Notes: a model not told the origin generated them from the letters alone. Counted from the stretch's first letter, positions 17,202-26,187 are shown. The stretch: 64,000 nucleotides of DNA from Primorskyibacter sedentarius (GCF_004342065.1 NZ_SLZU01000019.1:1-64000); one strand, 5' to 3'. Made by a program: numbers and translations.

Positions 17202-17895
17202 TCTCTCCGAACCCGGCAACCGTAGCCTGAACGGTGCTGCCCGCCTCAAACCATGGCAACCCGCAGAGCGATCCGGTGATGACGTGGTGTCCGACCTTTA
17301 GCCCGCCGCAGTGATCGCCGATCTTGTCGAGAAACAGCTGCAAATTGCCAAGCGCCGAACCGCCGGGCACCTCGGCCGCGCCGTCCAATAGAACCCGCCC
17401 TGCCCCGTTCATGGCCGCCTGCACGCTACCGAAATCAGCGCCATCCCAACCATCCAGCACCGGCCCCAGAACAAGCCCGTCATTCGACTGCATGTCGGCC
17501 AGCTTTTGCGTCGGCTCTAGGTCATCCCCCACAAGACGGCAATCGACCAGTTCCATCACAAGGCGCGGACGAAACACGCTATGCAGCGGCCCGTCGCCCA
17601 GAGGGCGCATCAGTTCAAAGGCAATTTCCAATTCGACGCCAGCCATATCCGGCGAGGGGATCGGCGCCCCGCTGTCAAACACCCGCGCGACAGGGATCGG
17701 CCCCAGCACAGGATTGCCATTCGGCCCCGGGCCCAGCTTGAACCCGGCGACCTCGCCCAGCGTTTCTTGCACCTGCGACTGGATGGCCAGCGCCTCTTGA
17801 TAGGTGGGGATGCCCTCAGGCGGGGCAACAGGTACACCGCTGGCCCGCGCGGTTGTCAGGCTTTTGAAATAGGCGGCAATCAGGTCAGGGCGCAT
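17170..17895 (-). CDS. 2-keto-4-pentenoate hydratase / FAH-family protein
   Basis: A 241-residue member of the MhpD-like branch of the fumarylacetoacetate hydrolase superfamily. Landmarks are GFKLGPG (about 50), the acidic metal-binding VELEIAFE (about 85) and the C-terminal VGHHVITGSLCG segment seen in 2-hydroxypenta-2,4-dienoate hydratases. Such enzymes hydrate or decarboxylate short keto-acids. It converges on and overlaps the LysR gene by 32 bases. The second half of a meta-cleavage pathway is absent, so it probably serves the neighbouring unknown pathway. Confidence 0.85.
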   Translation of the reverse strand: MRPDLIAAYFKSLTTARASGVPVAPPEGIPTYQEALAIQSQVQETLGEVAGFKLGPGPNGNPVLGPIPVARVFDSGAPIPSPDMAGVELEIAFELMRPLGDGPLHSVFRPRLVMELVDCRLVGDDLEPTQKLADMQSNDGLVLGPVLDGWDGADFGSVQAAMNGAGRVLLDGAAEVPGGSALGNLQLFLDKIGDHCGGLKVGHHVITGSLCGLPWFEAGSTVQATVAGFGEITAQLVPQTR

Positions 17896-17971
17896 GAAAA
17901 TATCCTTGTGTTCGCAGGCTTAATTCGCTGTGGTTTCTGAGTGTATAGGGCTGGGCTCAATTACCTGACAC

Positions 17972-17981
17972 GGCTCTGTTG
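17972..17981 (+). repeat. GGCTCTGTTG IS-end remnant
   Basis: The same ten bases as the outer end of the palindrome at 1156-1175 occur here, immediately before IS110-type DNA. Relative to the 1166-1175 copy (CAACAGAGCC) the orientation is inverted, so the two copies bracket the whole catabolic block. Confidence 0.5.
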
Positions 17982-18064
17982 ATGGCGTGGATGCTCCCTC
18001 CCGACGGCATCGCAATGTGCCAATGTGGTGAATGTTAAAGCCATCACAAAAGGAAGGAGCATCC

Positions 18065-18358
18065 ATGTCCGAAGTTACTCTCATAGGTATCGACTTGGCA
18101 AAGCGCGTTTTCCAGCTGCACGGCGCTCGCTGTGACGATTCGGTTGCGTTTCGTAAGAAGCTTTCACGGGGTCAGTTGCTGGCGTTCATGGCACAGTAGC
18201 CCAAATGCACGATCGCCATGGAGGCTTGTGCGACGGCGCATGGCTGGGGGCGGGAATGTGAGGGGCTGGGGCACGACGTGCGCCTGATGCCGCCAGTCTA
18301 TGTGAAGCCTTTCGTCAAACGCCAGAAGAACGATGTGGCCGATGCAGAGGCCATCGTA
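18065..18358 (+). pseudogene. IS110-family transposase, N-terminal part with nonsense codon, cut by an IS6 element
   Basis: The frame begins MSEVTLIGIDLAKRVFQLHG, the DEDD-type N-terminus with the first catalytic Asp of IS110 transposases. A TAG at 18197-18199 interrupts it, and the same frame continues as CTIAMEACATAHGWG and VYVKPFVKRQKNDVADAEAI before stopping at the IS6 inverted repeat at 18359. The catalytic C-terminal half is missing. Upstream, GGATGCTCC (from about 17989) and GGAGCATCC (ending about 18063) form an inverted pair flanking the leader. Confidence 0.88.
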
Positions 18359-19173
18359 GGGCACCGTCAAGTTGCGGGACATCTCAAAAGCAGGTACGTG
18401 GGCGCATGACCAAACCCAAGCAATCTGGTGCCTTTTCAGGCCACCGTTTTCCTCCTGAAATCATTGGATACGCTGTCGGGGCCTATCATCGATTTCCCAT
18501 GAGTTTGCGCGATGCCGAGGACCTGTTAGCCGCACGCGGTGTTGTGGTCAGCTACGAGACCATCCGCGCTTGGATTGCGAAGTTCGGGTTACAATATGCC
18601 AAGGCGATCCGCCGAAATCGACCCAAAGCGGCGGACAAATGGCACTTGGACGAAATCGTCCTTCCGATAAATGGTAAGAAGTATTGGCTGTGGCGCGCCG
18701 TCGACAGCAAAGGCGATGTACTGGACATCCTCGTACAATCTCGGCGCAATAAACGGGCCGCCATTCGGTTCTTTCGCAAACTATTCAAGGCGTTTGGCGA
18801 GCCACGGGTGATCGTCACCGATAAACTCCGAAGCTATGGCGCCGCCTTGAAGGAGCTTGCTCCGGGAATAGAGCACCGCAGTCACAAGGGCCTTAACAAT
18901 CGATCCGAAGGGTCACATCGCCCCAGACGACGGCGAGAAAAGATTATGGGAAGGTTCAAGTCGCCGAGACAGGCCCAGCGATTTCTTTCCGTTCATGATC
19001 AGGTCCAAACCATCTTCCGTCCGCGCCGCCATACACTTTCAGCCGCTGCCTATCGCCAAACCAGAGCCGATGCCCACTGGATTTGGGACGACATCACGCG
19101 TGAGCTGACGGCTGCCTGAGATCCAGTGCCACGGCTTTCGCCGACAGAAACTCCGATAACTTGACGATGCCCC
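18359..19173 (+). mobile_element. IS6-family insertion sequence, 815 bp
   Basis: Terminal repeats are GGGCACCGTCAAGTT (18359-18373) and, on the other strand, GGGCATCGTCAAGTT (19159-19173), one mismatch in 15. A single transposase fills the element. The flanking octamers (CCATCGTA, ACAGCTAT) do not match, so the copy is not a simple insertion: it marks a deletion or rearrangement joining IS110 DNA to a different transposase remnant. Confidence 0.88.
18406..19119 (+). CDS. IS6-family DDE transposase
   Basis: Intact 237-residue transposase. It has the family N-terminal helix-turn-helix (MSLRDAEDLLAARGVVVSYE) and the DDE triad in WHLDEIV (about 82), IVTDKLRSY (about 138) and NRSEGSH (about 173). 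Length is normal for IS6/IS26-type enzymes, which move by replicative cointegrate formation. It begins 47 bases inside the left end. Confidence 0.93.
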   Translation: MTKPKQSGAFSGHRFPPEIIGYAVGAYHRFPMSLRDAEDLLAARGVVVSYETIRAWIAKFGLQYAKAIRRNRPKAADKWHLDEIVLPINGKKYWLWRAVDSKGDVLDILVQSRRNKRAAIRFFRKLFKAFGEPRVIVTDKLRSYGAALKELAPGIEHRSHKGLNNRSEGSHRPRRRREKIMGRFKSPRQAQRFLSVHDQVQTIFRPRRHTLSAAAYRQTRADAHWIWDDITRELTAA

Positions 19174-19466
19174 ACAGCTATCTCACCAGCAACATGGGTT
19201 CGTTGGTCAACTATGGTTGGCGATATCGCAGCGGCTTGCTGATCTCGACCTCCCGTGCCGAAGGTTGTGGCGATGACATCGGAAACGCGCGCATGGGCAA
19301 ACGAAGACGCATGAGATGGTCACCACGCGGAGCTAACAATCTGGCCGTCACCAGAGCCGATGTTCTCGATGGTCGTCTGTCAGTCTCAAATGACACCATA
19401 GCGGCACAACCCCTCGCTTTTGCACACTCCCAATGGTTTCTGAACCTTGCGCGAACGGGAGAATAA
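19174..19466 (+). pseudogene. C-terminal remnant of an unrelated transposase
   Basis: The frame adjoining the right IS6 end encodes about 95 residues with SRAEGCGDDIGNARMG and KRRRMRWSPRGANNLAVTRA, which looks like the C-terminal tail found in some multi-domain transposases (ISKra4/ISNCY-like; assignment uncertain). It ends at 19464-19466. Everything N-terminal has been lost at the IS6 junction. The 41 bases to the Fic stop hold nothing recognisable. Confidence 0.5.
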
Positions 19467-19507
19467 GCCTCTAATGTCGTGTTCCCGCCGTCCCCGCCAG
19501 CGATACG

Positions 19508-20623
19508 CTACACATCCGGTCCTTCAAGATTCAGCCAGTACCGAGTGTATCGGCGTTCGCCAGTACGCGTGAAGGCATCAATTTCGACAAGTTCCTGAAG
19601 ATCCCTGGTGGCCGTTGCCCGTGATGTCCCGGAGATCGAAATATAGTTCTCCGCACTCAGACCACCTTTGAACCCGTCAGGCCCCTCTCGGAACATCCGC
19701 TCGATCACCTTGGCCTGCCTCTCATTCAACGCAATGCGATACCGGTCATAGAAATGCGCCTTGGAAATGAAGAAGCCCACACGTTCAAGAGTGGTTTGCT
19801 GCGCTGCGAGAACGACGTCGGCGAACCAGACCAGCCAAGGTGTGACATCCAGTGTCTTCTGGTGCTGTTCTAGCTGGTCGTAGTAGTCTTTCCGCTTTCG
19901 TTCGATGGTGAAGGCGAGGGCGATGAGGCTTGGCTGCCCAATGCTCTGAGCAAGGGACTTTTCGGCGAGGGCCCGACCCAAACGACCATTCCCGTCTTCG
20001 AATGGATGGATACTTTCGAAATAGAGATGACTCAGGCCCGCACGCGTCAGCGCCGGCAGAGCCTCTTCGGCACCCGGCCCGGTCTGGTTGAACCAGTTGA
20101 CGTATCGATCCATCTCATTCCGAACCTGAGCAGATGGCGGGGCCTCAAAATGCACGACCGGACGATCAAGACGCCCCGAGACGATCTGCATGGCTTCCTC
20201 GTGCTGCCGGTATGACCCGATGGCCTCCAGACGCTTGTCGAAGGCAAGAAGCATTTCGTGCCACCGAAACAACGTCTCATGCTCGAGGGTCTCGGCGTAG
20301 GTCGAATACACGTCGACCATCATCTCAGCCACGCCACGTTCCCGAGGCTTTGTCGGATAGCTGTCGGGCGACAATCCAAGCTGACGACGCAGCGAAGACT
20401 GCACACTGCGCCGGTCCAGCATCTCTCCTTCGATGGCACTGGTTTTCATGGCCTCATCGCTCAGCAGGTCGATGCGGAGTTGATCACGCTCTGACGGGCT
20501 GACATGGTGGACGGCACCCAGGACTTCGCCTGACGACATCAGGAAGCGCTGCTCGAACGGTGCCAGTGATGCTACGTCGTACCGGAAATCCGGCCAACCC
20601 GATATCTGCCAGTTCCAGGCCAT
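19508..20623 (-). CDS. Fic-domain protein with N-terminal DUF4172 and C-terminal winged helix
   Basis: A 371-residue Fic protein, an enzyme class that transfers AMP (or another nucleotide moiety) to target proteins. It starts MAWNWQISGWPDF, typical of the DUF4172 N-terminal domain. The inhibitory helix motif is TSAIEGE (about 61-67, class II arrangement) and the catalytic loop HPFEDGNGRLGR (206-217) is complete. Residues from about 325 (SGTSRATATRDLQELVE) form a winged helix-turn-helix, suggesting autoregulation through the palindromes upstream. It is flanked by IS6 elements on both sides, so it is probably cargo. A toxin or stress-control role is inferred only. Confidence 0.92.
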   Translation of the reverse strand: MAWNWQISGWPDFRYDVASLAPFEQRFLMSSGEVLGAVHHVSPSERDQLRIDLLSDEAMKTSAIEGEMLDRRSVQSSLRRQLGLSPDSYPTKPRERGVAEMMVDVYSTYAETLEHETLFRWHEMLLAFDKRLEAIGSYRQHEEAMQIVSGRLDRPVVHFEAPPSAQVRNEMDRYVNWFNQTGPGAEEALPALTRAGLSHLYFESIHPFEDGNGRLGRALAEKSLAQSIGQPSLIALAFTIERKRKDYYDQLEQHQKTLDVTPWLVWFADVVLAAQQTTLERVGFFISKAHFYDRYRIALNERQAKVIERMFREGPDGFKGGLSAENYISISGTSRATATRDLQELVEIDAFTRTGERRYTRYWLNLEGPDV

Positions 20624-20695
20624 GAGTTATAGAATTCCTTCCTATAACTCACAGAATGAGCATTTTTGAGTTATAGAAGTCAATCCTATACCTCA
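20623..20695. promoter_or_regulatory. Two palindromic operators at the fic start
   Basis: TGAGTTATAG (20623-20632), nine bases and CTATAACTCA (20642-20651) form a perfect 29-bp interrupted palindrome whose first bases overlap the ATG. A second copy, TGAGTTATAG (20667-20676), nine bases and CTATACCTCA (20686-20695), has one mismatch. The repeats are 44 bp apart, about four helical turns, so two dimers would sit on one DNA face. Confidence 0.8.
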
Positions 20696-20742
20696 AAATG
20701 TGCAAACCCACGTAAGCTCTGCTGTGCGTTTGCACTTAAAGC

Positions 20743-21557
20743 GGAGATGTCACGTTAATCGGGTAGCGATTGCCTGCTCGCTGTGTGCTACGTAGGTCAC
20801 AGCGATGCAGACACCTTCCATCAGCTATAGGCGGCACGGCTCCCGCCTTCGATCATTGCCCACACGGTCTGGCTGTACGTCCGGTTCAATCTGAGCGTGC
20901 GGGAGGTCGAGGAGATGCTGCTCGAACGTGGCATCGAAGTCTCCTATGAAACGGTTCGGCGCTGGACGGCCAAATTCGAGCCGCAGATCGCGAGGAACCT
21001 GCGGCGGTGCCAGCGCCGCTCCGGCGACATCTGGCATCTTGACGAAGTCGTGGTGACGATTTCGGGAAAGACGTTCTGGCTCTGGCGCGCCGTTTATCAG
21101 CGCGGCGTTGTTCTGGAGGAGATCCTCCAGTCCCAGCGGGACAAACAGGCCGCCAAACGGCTTCTGCGCAAGTTGATGAAGCGCGCGGGGTCTGTTCCCA
21201 AACGTATTATCACGGACATGCTCCGATCGTACGGCGCGGTCAAGCGCGAACTCCTGCTCCAACTGGATCACTTGTCGTATAAGGGGCTCAGCAATCGTGC
21301 CGAGAACAGCCATTTGCCGTTCCGAAAGCGGGAGCGCGTGATGCAGGGTCATCGCTCTCCGGACGGCCTGCAACGCTTCGTGTCCATCCATTCCGCCGTC
21401 CGCAATTATTTCTCCGTTCCAACTCGCCGACGCGCCGCCCTAACCATTCGCTACCACCGGATGGAAGCTCTCTGCGCGTGGAAAGTAGCAGCCAGTATCG
21501 CCTAAGGCCGTCATCTACGGCCTTGACCGCCAACCCTTCGGTTAACGTGACAGCACC
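20743..21557 (+). mobile_element. Second IS6-family element, 815 bp, different from the first
   Basis: Ends are GGAGATGTCACGTTAA (20743-20758) and, inverted, GGTGCTGTCACGTTAA (21542-21557), two mismatches in 16. The length equals that of the element at 18359, but the inverted repeats and transposase differ, so they are separate ISs. Flanking octamers do not match. The right end cuts a DUF2270 gene. Confidence 0.88.
20805..21505 (+). pseudogene. IS6-family transposase with a one-base frameshift near the N-terminus
   Basis: The ATG at 20805 reads MQTPSISYRRHG and then leaves frame; the frame one base back continues LPPSIIAHTVWLY and then the rest of an IS6 transposase to 21505. Restoring one C near 20837 gives YRRHRLPPSIIAH, the family pattern, so a single-base deletion is the likely cause. 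The DDE residues remain (WHLDEVV, IITDMLRSY, NRAENSH). An internal start at 20897 would give a 202-residue protein lacking part of the DNA-binding domain, probably inactive. Confidence 0.85.
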
Positions 21558-21948
21558 AATCCCGTCGGCCGCCCGGACCGCGCAGCATCGGTACGTAGAA
21601 ATCGGTTTCCATCAGCCGCGCCCGCGCCCTCCAGACGTTGAAGCAACGGTAGCGCCGCGCATCCTGCAACAGGAACACCGCGACCAGCAAACCGACCAGG
21701 ACCAGTGGCAGAGCGGTGGCGCTCGGGCTGCCGAAAGCGACCGTGAAGGAGACGCCGGTCACAACGACGGCCCAGTTGGTTGTTGTGTCCAGTCGGGTCC
21801 CCCAGATGGTGCTCCGATCGATCTTGCCTCGATAAAAACGCGCAAGCGCGCCCACTTCGGACAATGTGAATTCCTCGCGGATCGATACTGCGGCAGGTGC
21901 GACAGGCTCGACGGCCCGTAGTGTGGTTTCAATTGTGTTCATATTCAT
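21558..21948 (-). pseudogene. DUF2270 membrane protein truncated by an IS6 element
   Basis: The start at 21946-21948 has an AGGAGG site and reads MNMNTIETTLRAVEP. About 130 residues follow, including FYRGKIDRSTIWGTRLDTTT and the two hydrophobic segments of DUF2270 proteins, a family of predicted integral membrane proteins usually over 200 residues long. The frame runs straight into the IS right end at 21557, so the last part is missing. It lies downstream of the lyxose isomerase, on the same strand. Function of the family is unknown. Confidence 0.8.
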
Positions 21949-22043
21949 GGAGGCGTTTCCTCCTGGTTTTGAGCGAGACGGTTGCTGGGCGAGCCGGGGC
22001 GGAACCGGCCCCTTGACCAATGCGGAGGTAAATCCGGTCGGCG

Positions 22044-22709
22044 TTAGTAATCCGAGACTAAAAGATGGCTCGCCTGCACGTCTTCCGCGATGGTCGAAAA
22101 CCGGCCGATCGGCTCGCGGAACACGTTGTCGGTTTTGTCGTCGTTGACGGTCGAGACCTCGCCGATCAAGCAGTCCTTTCCTTCGGCCCAAAATGCGTGC
22201 CAGATGCCGGGCATCAGGGTGACGCTCTCGCCAGGCCGCAAGGCAATGCGCCCGCCGGCCTCGACCGTACGCAGTACGCCGTCGCAGGGCACCGTCACCT
22301 GAGCGGTTTGGTCGACGCCGCCGTCTGAACCCGGCGCGAACAGTTCGATCACAAGATCGCCGCCGCCGCGGTTGATGATGTCCTCGGCCTTCAGGTCGTG
22401 GCGGTGCATGGGCGACAGCTGGTTGCGCCGGGAGATCATGATCTTCTCGGCATAGAGCATGCCACGCCCGGTCTCGAGGTCAGCGGTAGTGCCGTTACGG
22501 GTGGTGAAAAGGAACAGGCCCATCTCGTCGAAACGACCGTCGCCGTAATCGGTGATGTCCCAGCCCAGCCCGCGTTCGCGGATCAGCGCAGCGTCGGCCG
22601 CACGCATTTGATCCGGCGACCAATAGGCGAAGGGAGGCAGGATGTGGCCGAAGCTGCGGATAAAGGCATCGCCTTCGGCCAAGATGGTATTGATGTCAGA
22701 GCGTTTCAT
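22044..22709 (-). CDS. D-lyxose/D-mannose isomerase family protein
   Basis: A cupin-fold ketol-isomerase of about 221 residues that interconverts D-lyxose/D-xylulose and often D-mannose/D-fructose. Metal-binding residues lie in SPMHRHDLKAEDI (His, His, Glu, about 105-115) and in PGIWHAFWAE (His, about 170). The start at 22709 (MKRSDINTIL) has GGAAA upstream; an alternative ATG lies 12 bases earlier. It overlaps the end of the LacI gene. With a beta-mannosidase in the same island, conversion of released mannose to fructose is the most reasonable job. Confidence 0.88.
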   Translation of the reverse strand: MKRSDINTILAEGDAFIRSFGHILPPFAYWSPDQMRAADAALIRERGLGWDITDYGDGRFDEMGLFLFTTRNGTTADLETGRGMLYAEKIMISRRNQLSPMHRHDLKAEDIINRGGGDLVIELFAPGSDGGVDQTAQVTVPCDGVLRTVEAGGRIALRPGESVTLMPGIWHAFWAEGKDCLIGEVSTVNDDKTDNVFREPIGRFSTIAEDVQASHLLVSDY

Positions 22710-23733
22710 GCGGTTTTCCATTGATGCGAAGGGTGGTCTTGGCCAGCTCCTGACAGGCTTCTGGCGCGGCGCCGTCGATCCGTTTCAGAAGCAGGTCGGC
22801 CAATTTGCGCCCGGCCTCCTGCCGGGAGAAATGCGAGGTATAGACCTTGGTGGCGACGTATTCTGCGATATTGGTGCCGGAACGCAGGGCAAAACCGATG
22901 CGCTGCACTTCCGCTCCCAGCAGGTCACGCACCCCGGCGCGAGTGCCGAGAAAGGTGAGTTCGTTTACGCAGACAAAACCATCGGCCCCGGCGTCGAGCA
23001 GGCGACGGGCGGACCTGCGGGCCCGGTTGGCGTCGAGCATGTCGTGATGGCGCAGCATCGGGTCCGGCTCGATCCCGTGTTCACGCAAGGCGGTCTCGTA
23101 GCCGCGCACGCGCTGGCGGACGTAGCTGTAGCGCAGGTCGCCATCGACAAGAGCTATCCGCCGGTGCCCGTCGCGCAAGAGCGCGTCGGTGCTTTGCCAT
23201 GCAGCATATTCGTTGTCGACGTCGAAGAAGGGATGCGGCGACAAAAGCTCGGTACGGCCGAAGGTGATAAAGGGGAAATCCGACTCCAGCAGGAACTTGA
23301 CGCGGTCGTCCTGAAGCTCGGTATGGTCGAGGATCAGCCCGTCGGCATTGCGCCCCCGTACCACCTCACGCACCTGGTCGAGGGCCAGGTCGCCCATCGC
23401 CACCGGCACCGCCCGCACCGAGTAATCGGTGCCGACGAAGCGCTTGTGGATGCCCTGCAACAGGCCGACAGAGCCGGAATCGCCGATCTCTTCTTCCTCG
23501 GTGAAGCTAAGGAATGCCATCGCCACGAGCGTCTTGCCGGTCCTCAGCTTGGCACCTTCGAGGTTGCGGACATAGCCCAGCCGGTCGGCGGTCTCACGCA
23601 CCTTAGTCACCATCTCGGGGCCGACTTTGTGGCCGTCCTTAAGCGCGCGGGCGACGGTGGTCACCGAAACGCCCAAGTGCTGTGCGATAGTCTTCATGGT
23701 GACGGGGTCGCCGCCGAAACCGGTCTGGGCCAT
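22696..23733 (-). CDS. LacI-family repressor
   Basis: A 345-residue regulator with an N-terminal LacI helix-turn-helix (MKTIAQHLGVSVTTVARALKDG region, about 13-34, hinge to about 65) and a periplasmic-binding-protein-like sugar domain. It lies between the beta-mannosidase (three bases away) and the isomerase (overlapping), so it is co-transcribed with the enzymes it likely controls. The palindromes GGTTTATCGATAAACC upstream of the solute-binding gene at 32368 are the expected target type (CG-centred, 16-18 bp). Confidence 0.92.
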   Translation of the reverse strand: MAQTGFGGDPVTMKTIAQHLGVSVTTVARALKDGHKVGPEMVTKVRETADRLGYVRNLEGAKLRTGKTLVAMAFLSFTEEEEIGDSGSVGLLQGIHKRFVGTDYSVRAVPVAMGDLALDQVREVVRGRNADGLILDHTELQDDRVKFLLESDFPFITFGRTELLSPHPFFDVDNEYAAWQSTDALLRDGHRRIALVDGDLRYSYVRQRVRGYETALREHGIEPDPMLRHHDMLDANRARRSARRLLDAGADGFVCVNELTFLGTRAGVRDLLGAEVQRIGFALRSGTNIAEYVATKVYTSHFSRQEAGRKLADLLLKRIDGAAPEACQELAKTTLRINGKPHETL

Positions 23734-23736
23734 GTG

Positions 23737-26187
23737 TTATCCTTTCACGGAACGCGCCTCGGGCGCCCGGTCCGGCAGGTGTGAGCGCCGCTGGCGCGCG
23801 GCGGTCAGCACCCGAGGCCGGCCGGGAAGCAGGGTGAGACAATTGTCGGACCATACCGTATCGCCGCCCAGATCCCATGTCACCCAGAGCGCAGGCCGGT
23901 CAGTGCTGAGCGTGACCTGCGGCGTGCCGTCGGCTGCGATGCCTGTCTCGGCGGTGATCCGCGGCGTGCCAATGTCATAGGCCTTGGGTCGCTTAGGCAG
24001 ATACTCGTTTTCGCCGACATGAGATCCTGCGGCGCCTGTCCAGTCGAGGTGCAGAAAGGCATCCTCGGCCAGGGTTCCGGGTGTCAGCCGCGCGACTTCC
24101 GCGGCCCGGTCCGGCGGGCAGACCGCCTGCCATGTACTGATCTCGGTCACCTCGCCCTCGAAACGCACTGCACGGGCGTTGACCCTCAGCGCCACATCGG
24201 CCCCGGTGTCGTTGACCGCCCAGAGCACGATCTCACCCGTCGCGTCGTCGGGCTGCGCCGTCACCATTACCGGGGCGTAGAAGCGCCGGGCAAGGTATTG
24301 CGTCGCCTTCCAGCCGCCGCCGTATTCGAGGCTCGCCCAAGAGGCCACCGGCCAGGTGTCGTTGAGCTGCCAATAGAGCGTGCCCATGCAGCGTGGCTTG
24401 TTCGACCGCCAGAACTCGATGGCGGTCTTCATAGCCAGCCCCTGTCCGATCTGGCTGAGCCAGCACATGTCCTCGAAGCTCTCGGGGAAGCGGAAATAGC
24501 GGCCAATGGTTTCGACGATACGGCTGTTGCCGCCCCGGCAGCGCTGGTGGACGTCCATGACCTTGGACGAGACGTTGCGGTCGTGTTCTTCGGTGAAGCT
24601 CTCGATCAGGCGGGTCGAGGGGAAGGACTGGAAGCCGAATTCCGAGCAGAAGCGCGGGCGCACCGTGCGGTAGTGTTCGAAATCCTTGGCCGAGTGCCAG
24701 ACATCCCAGAAATGCATGTCGCCCGAGGTGTCGTCGTGCCAGCCGTCGCCGAAGTTGAGCGGCCCGACGCTGGGCGACGACGGCCACCAAGGGATGCCCG
24801 GCGCCTCATCTGCGATCGCCTCTTCCAGCGCGTGGTTCAGCCGGTCGTAAAGCGCCAGATAACGGTCGCGGTCGGCCTTGGCCTCGTCGAACCAGCCCAG
24901 AGCGCCAACCAACTCATTGTCGCCGCACCAGAGCGCCATACAGGGATGCGCCGACAGGCGGCGGATCTGCTGGCGCGCCTCCCGGCGCACACCGTCCAGC
25001 CAATCCCGATCCTGCGCCGGGTAGAGGTTGCAGGCGAACATGAAGTCCTGCCAGACGAGCAGACCCTTTTCCGAGCACATCCGGTAAAACCAGTCCGGCT
25101 CATATGTGCCACCGCCCCAGATGCGCAACATATTCATGTTAGCCTCGAGCGCGCTGTCCAGAAGGTCGTCCACCGCCTCGGGCGTGGCGCGTTGCGGCAG
25201 GGCGTCGGCAGGGATCCAGTTGGCGCCGCGCATGAAAATCTCTTGCCCGTTGACGCGGAAAGCAAAGCGATGGCCGATGTCATCCTTGTCGGTGATCAAC
25301 TCAATCTCGCGTAGCCCGATAGGCAAGGAGCGGGTTTGACCGCCGATCTCGACGGTTAAATCATACATCTCCTGCGCGCCGTGTCCGGCGGGCCACCACA
25401 GACGCGGGCTTTCAATCTCTGCCATGAGCGTCACCCTACCCTGGCCCGGCCAGAGGTGCGCCACGGTGGTCACGGTCTGGCCGTCGATTACAAGGCGCGC
25501 CTCGGCCTCCACTGGAAGGGCGACATCAACATGCAGCTCGGCCTCGATGAGAACCTTTCCACCCTGATGATGCTGCCGCACCAGCACATCGTCCAGCCGC
25601 AGCGGATCGGTGCGATGCAGGCGGACCTCGCCGTAGACGCCCAAGGGCGAGAGCGCGATGCCCCAGTCCCAGCCAGCGTCGCACTGCGGTTTGCGCAGGA
25701 AGTTGTAATGCGGGATACGATTGTTCCAGAAGAGATGCGGAATCGGGAAGGGCGCCTCGTTGGCGCGGCGCTTGGCTTCAGCCGAGTTCGAGAGTAACCG
25801 GATCTCCAGCCGGTTCTGCCCCTCTCGCAGCGCCTCGGTGGCATCGAGGTCATGGCGAAGAAAACGGTTGCCAAGCTGGCCGATCACATGCCCGTTGAGG
25901 GCGACCTCGGCGTGACAATCCACACCGTCCAGCGTGAGCGTGTGGCGGCCTTCGACAGGCCCGTGGGTGAACGCGCACGCCACCAGCCAATCACTTTCAT
26001 GCACCCAGTCGGTTTCGGGTTCGTTGTCGCGCCAATACGGGTCTTCGATTCGAACGGCTTCCAGCAATGCCGAATGCACGTCGAAGGGCAGCGCGACCTC
26101 CTGCGCCTCGCCCCCGCCGATGCGACTGAGCTGCCAGCCGGTGTCAAGGATCAGTGGAGCGGTTTGCGGTTTAGTTTGAACGTTCAT
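23737..26187 (-). CDS. Beta-mannosidase, glycoside hydrolase family 2
   Basis: An 816-residue exo-beta-mannosidase-type GH2 enzyme, hydrolysing terminal beta-D-mannosyl residues by a retaining mechanism. N-terminal jelly roll with the family landmark RKPQCDAGWDWG (165-176), Ig-like domain, then the TIM barrel with the acid/base Glu in WCGDNE (E425) and nucleophile in CSEFGFQ (E516). No signal peptide, so it works on imported oligosaccharides in the cytoplasm. Its start overlaps the sulfatase stop (ATGA-type), tying mannoside cleavage to desulfation. Mannosylglycoprotein endo-beta-mannosidase is an alternative annotation within the same subfamily. Confidence 0.92.
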   Translation of the reverse strand: MNVQTKPQTAPLILDTGWQLSRIGGGEAQEVALPFDVHSALLEAVRIEDPYWRDNEPETDWVHESDWLVACAFTHGPVEGRHTLTLDGVDCHAEVALNGHVIGQLGNRFLRHDLDATEALREGQNRLEIRLLSNSAEAKRRANEAPFPIPHLFWNNRIPHYNFLRKPQCDAGWDWGIALSPLGVYGEVRLHRTDPLRLDDVLVRQHHQGGKVLIEAELHVDVALPVEAEARLVIDGQTVTTVAHLWPGQGRVTLMAEIESPRLWWPAGHGAQEMYDLTVEIGGQTRSLPIGLREIELITDKDDIGHRFAFRVNGQEIFMRGANWIPADALPQRATPEAVDDLLDSALEANMNMLRIWGGGTYEPDWFYRMCSEKGLLVWQDFMFACNLYPAQDRDWLDGVRREARQQIRRLSAHPCMALWCGDNELVGALGWFDEAKADRDRYLALYDRLNHALEEAIADEAPGIPWWPSSPSVGPLNFGDGWHDDTSGDMHFWDVWHSAKDFEHYRTVRPRFCSEFGFQSFPSTRLIESFTEEHDRNVSSKVMDVHQRCRGGNSRIVETIGRYFRFPESFEDMCWLSQIGQGLAMKTAIEFWRSNKPRCMGTLYWQLNDTWPVASWASLEYGGGWKATQYLARRFYAPVMVTAQPDDATGEIVLWAVNDTGADVALRVNARAVRFEGEVTEISTWQAVCPPDRAAEVARLTPGTLAEDAFLHLDWTGAAGSHVGENEYLPKRPKAYDIGTPRITAETGIAADGTPQVTLSTDRPALWVTWDLGGDTVWSDNCLTLLPGRPRVLTAARQRRSHLPDRAPEARSVKG

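Noticed and set aside
24019-25314. 431-residue plus-strand ORF antisense to the beta-mannosidase
   Set aside because: Shadow frame of the GH2 gene, which has intact catalytic residues.
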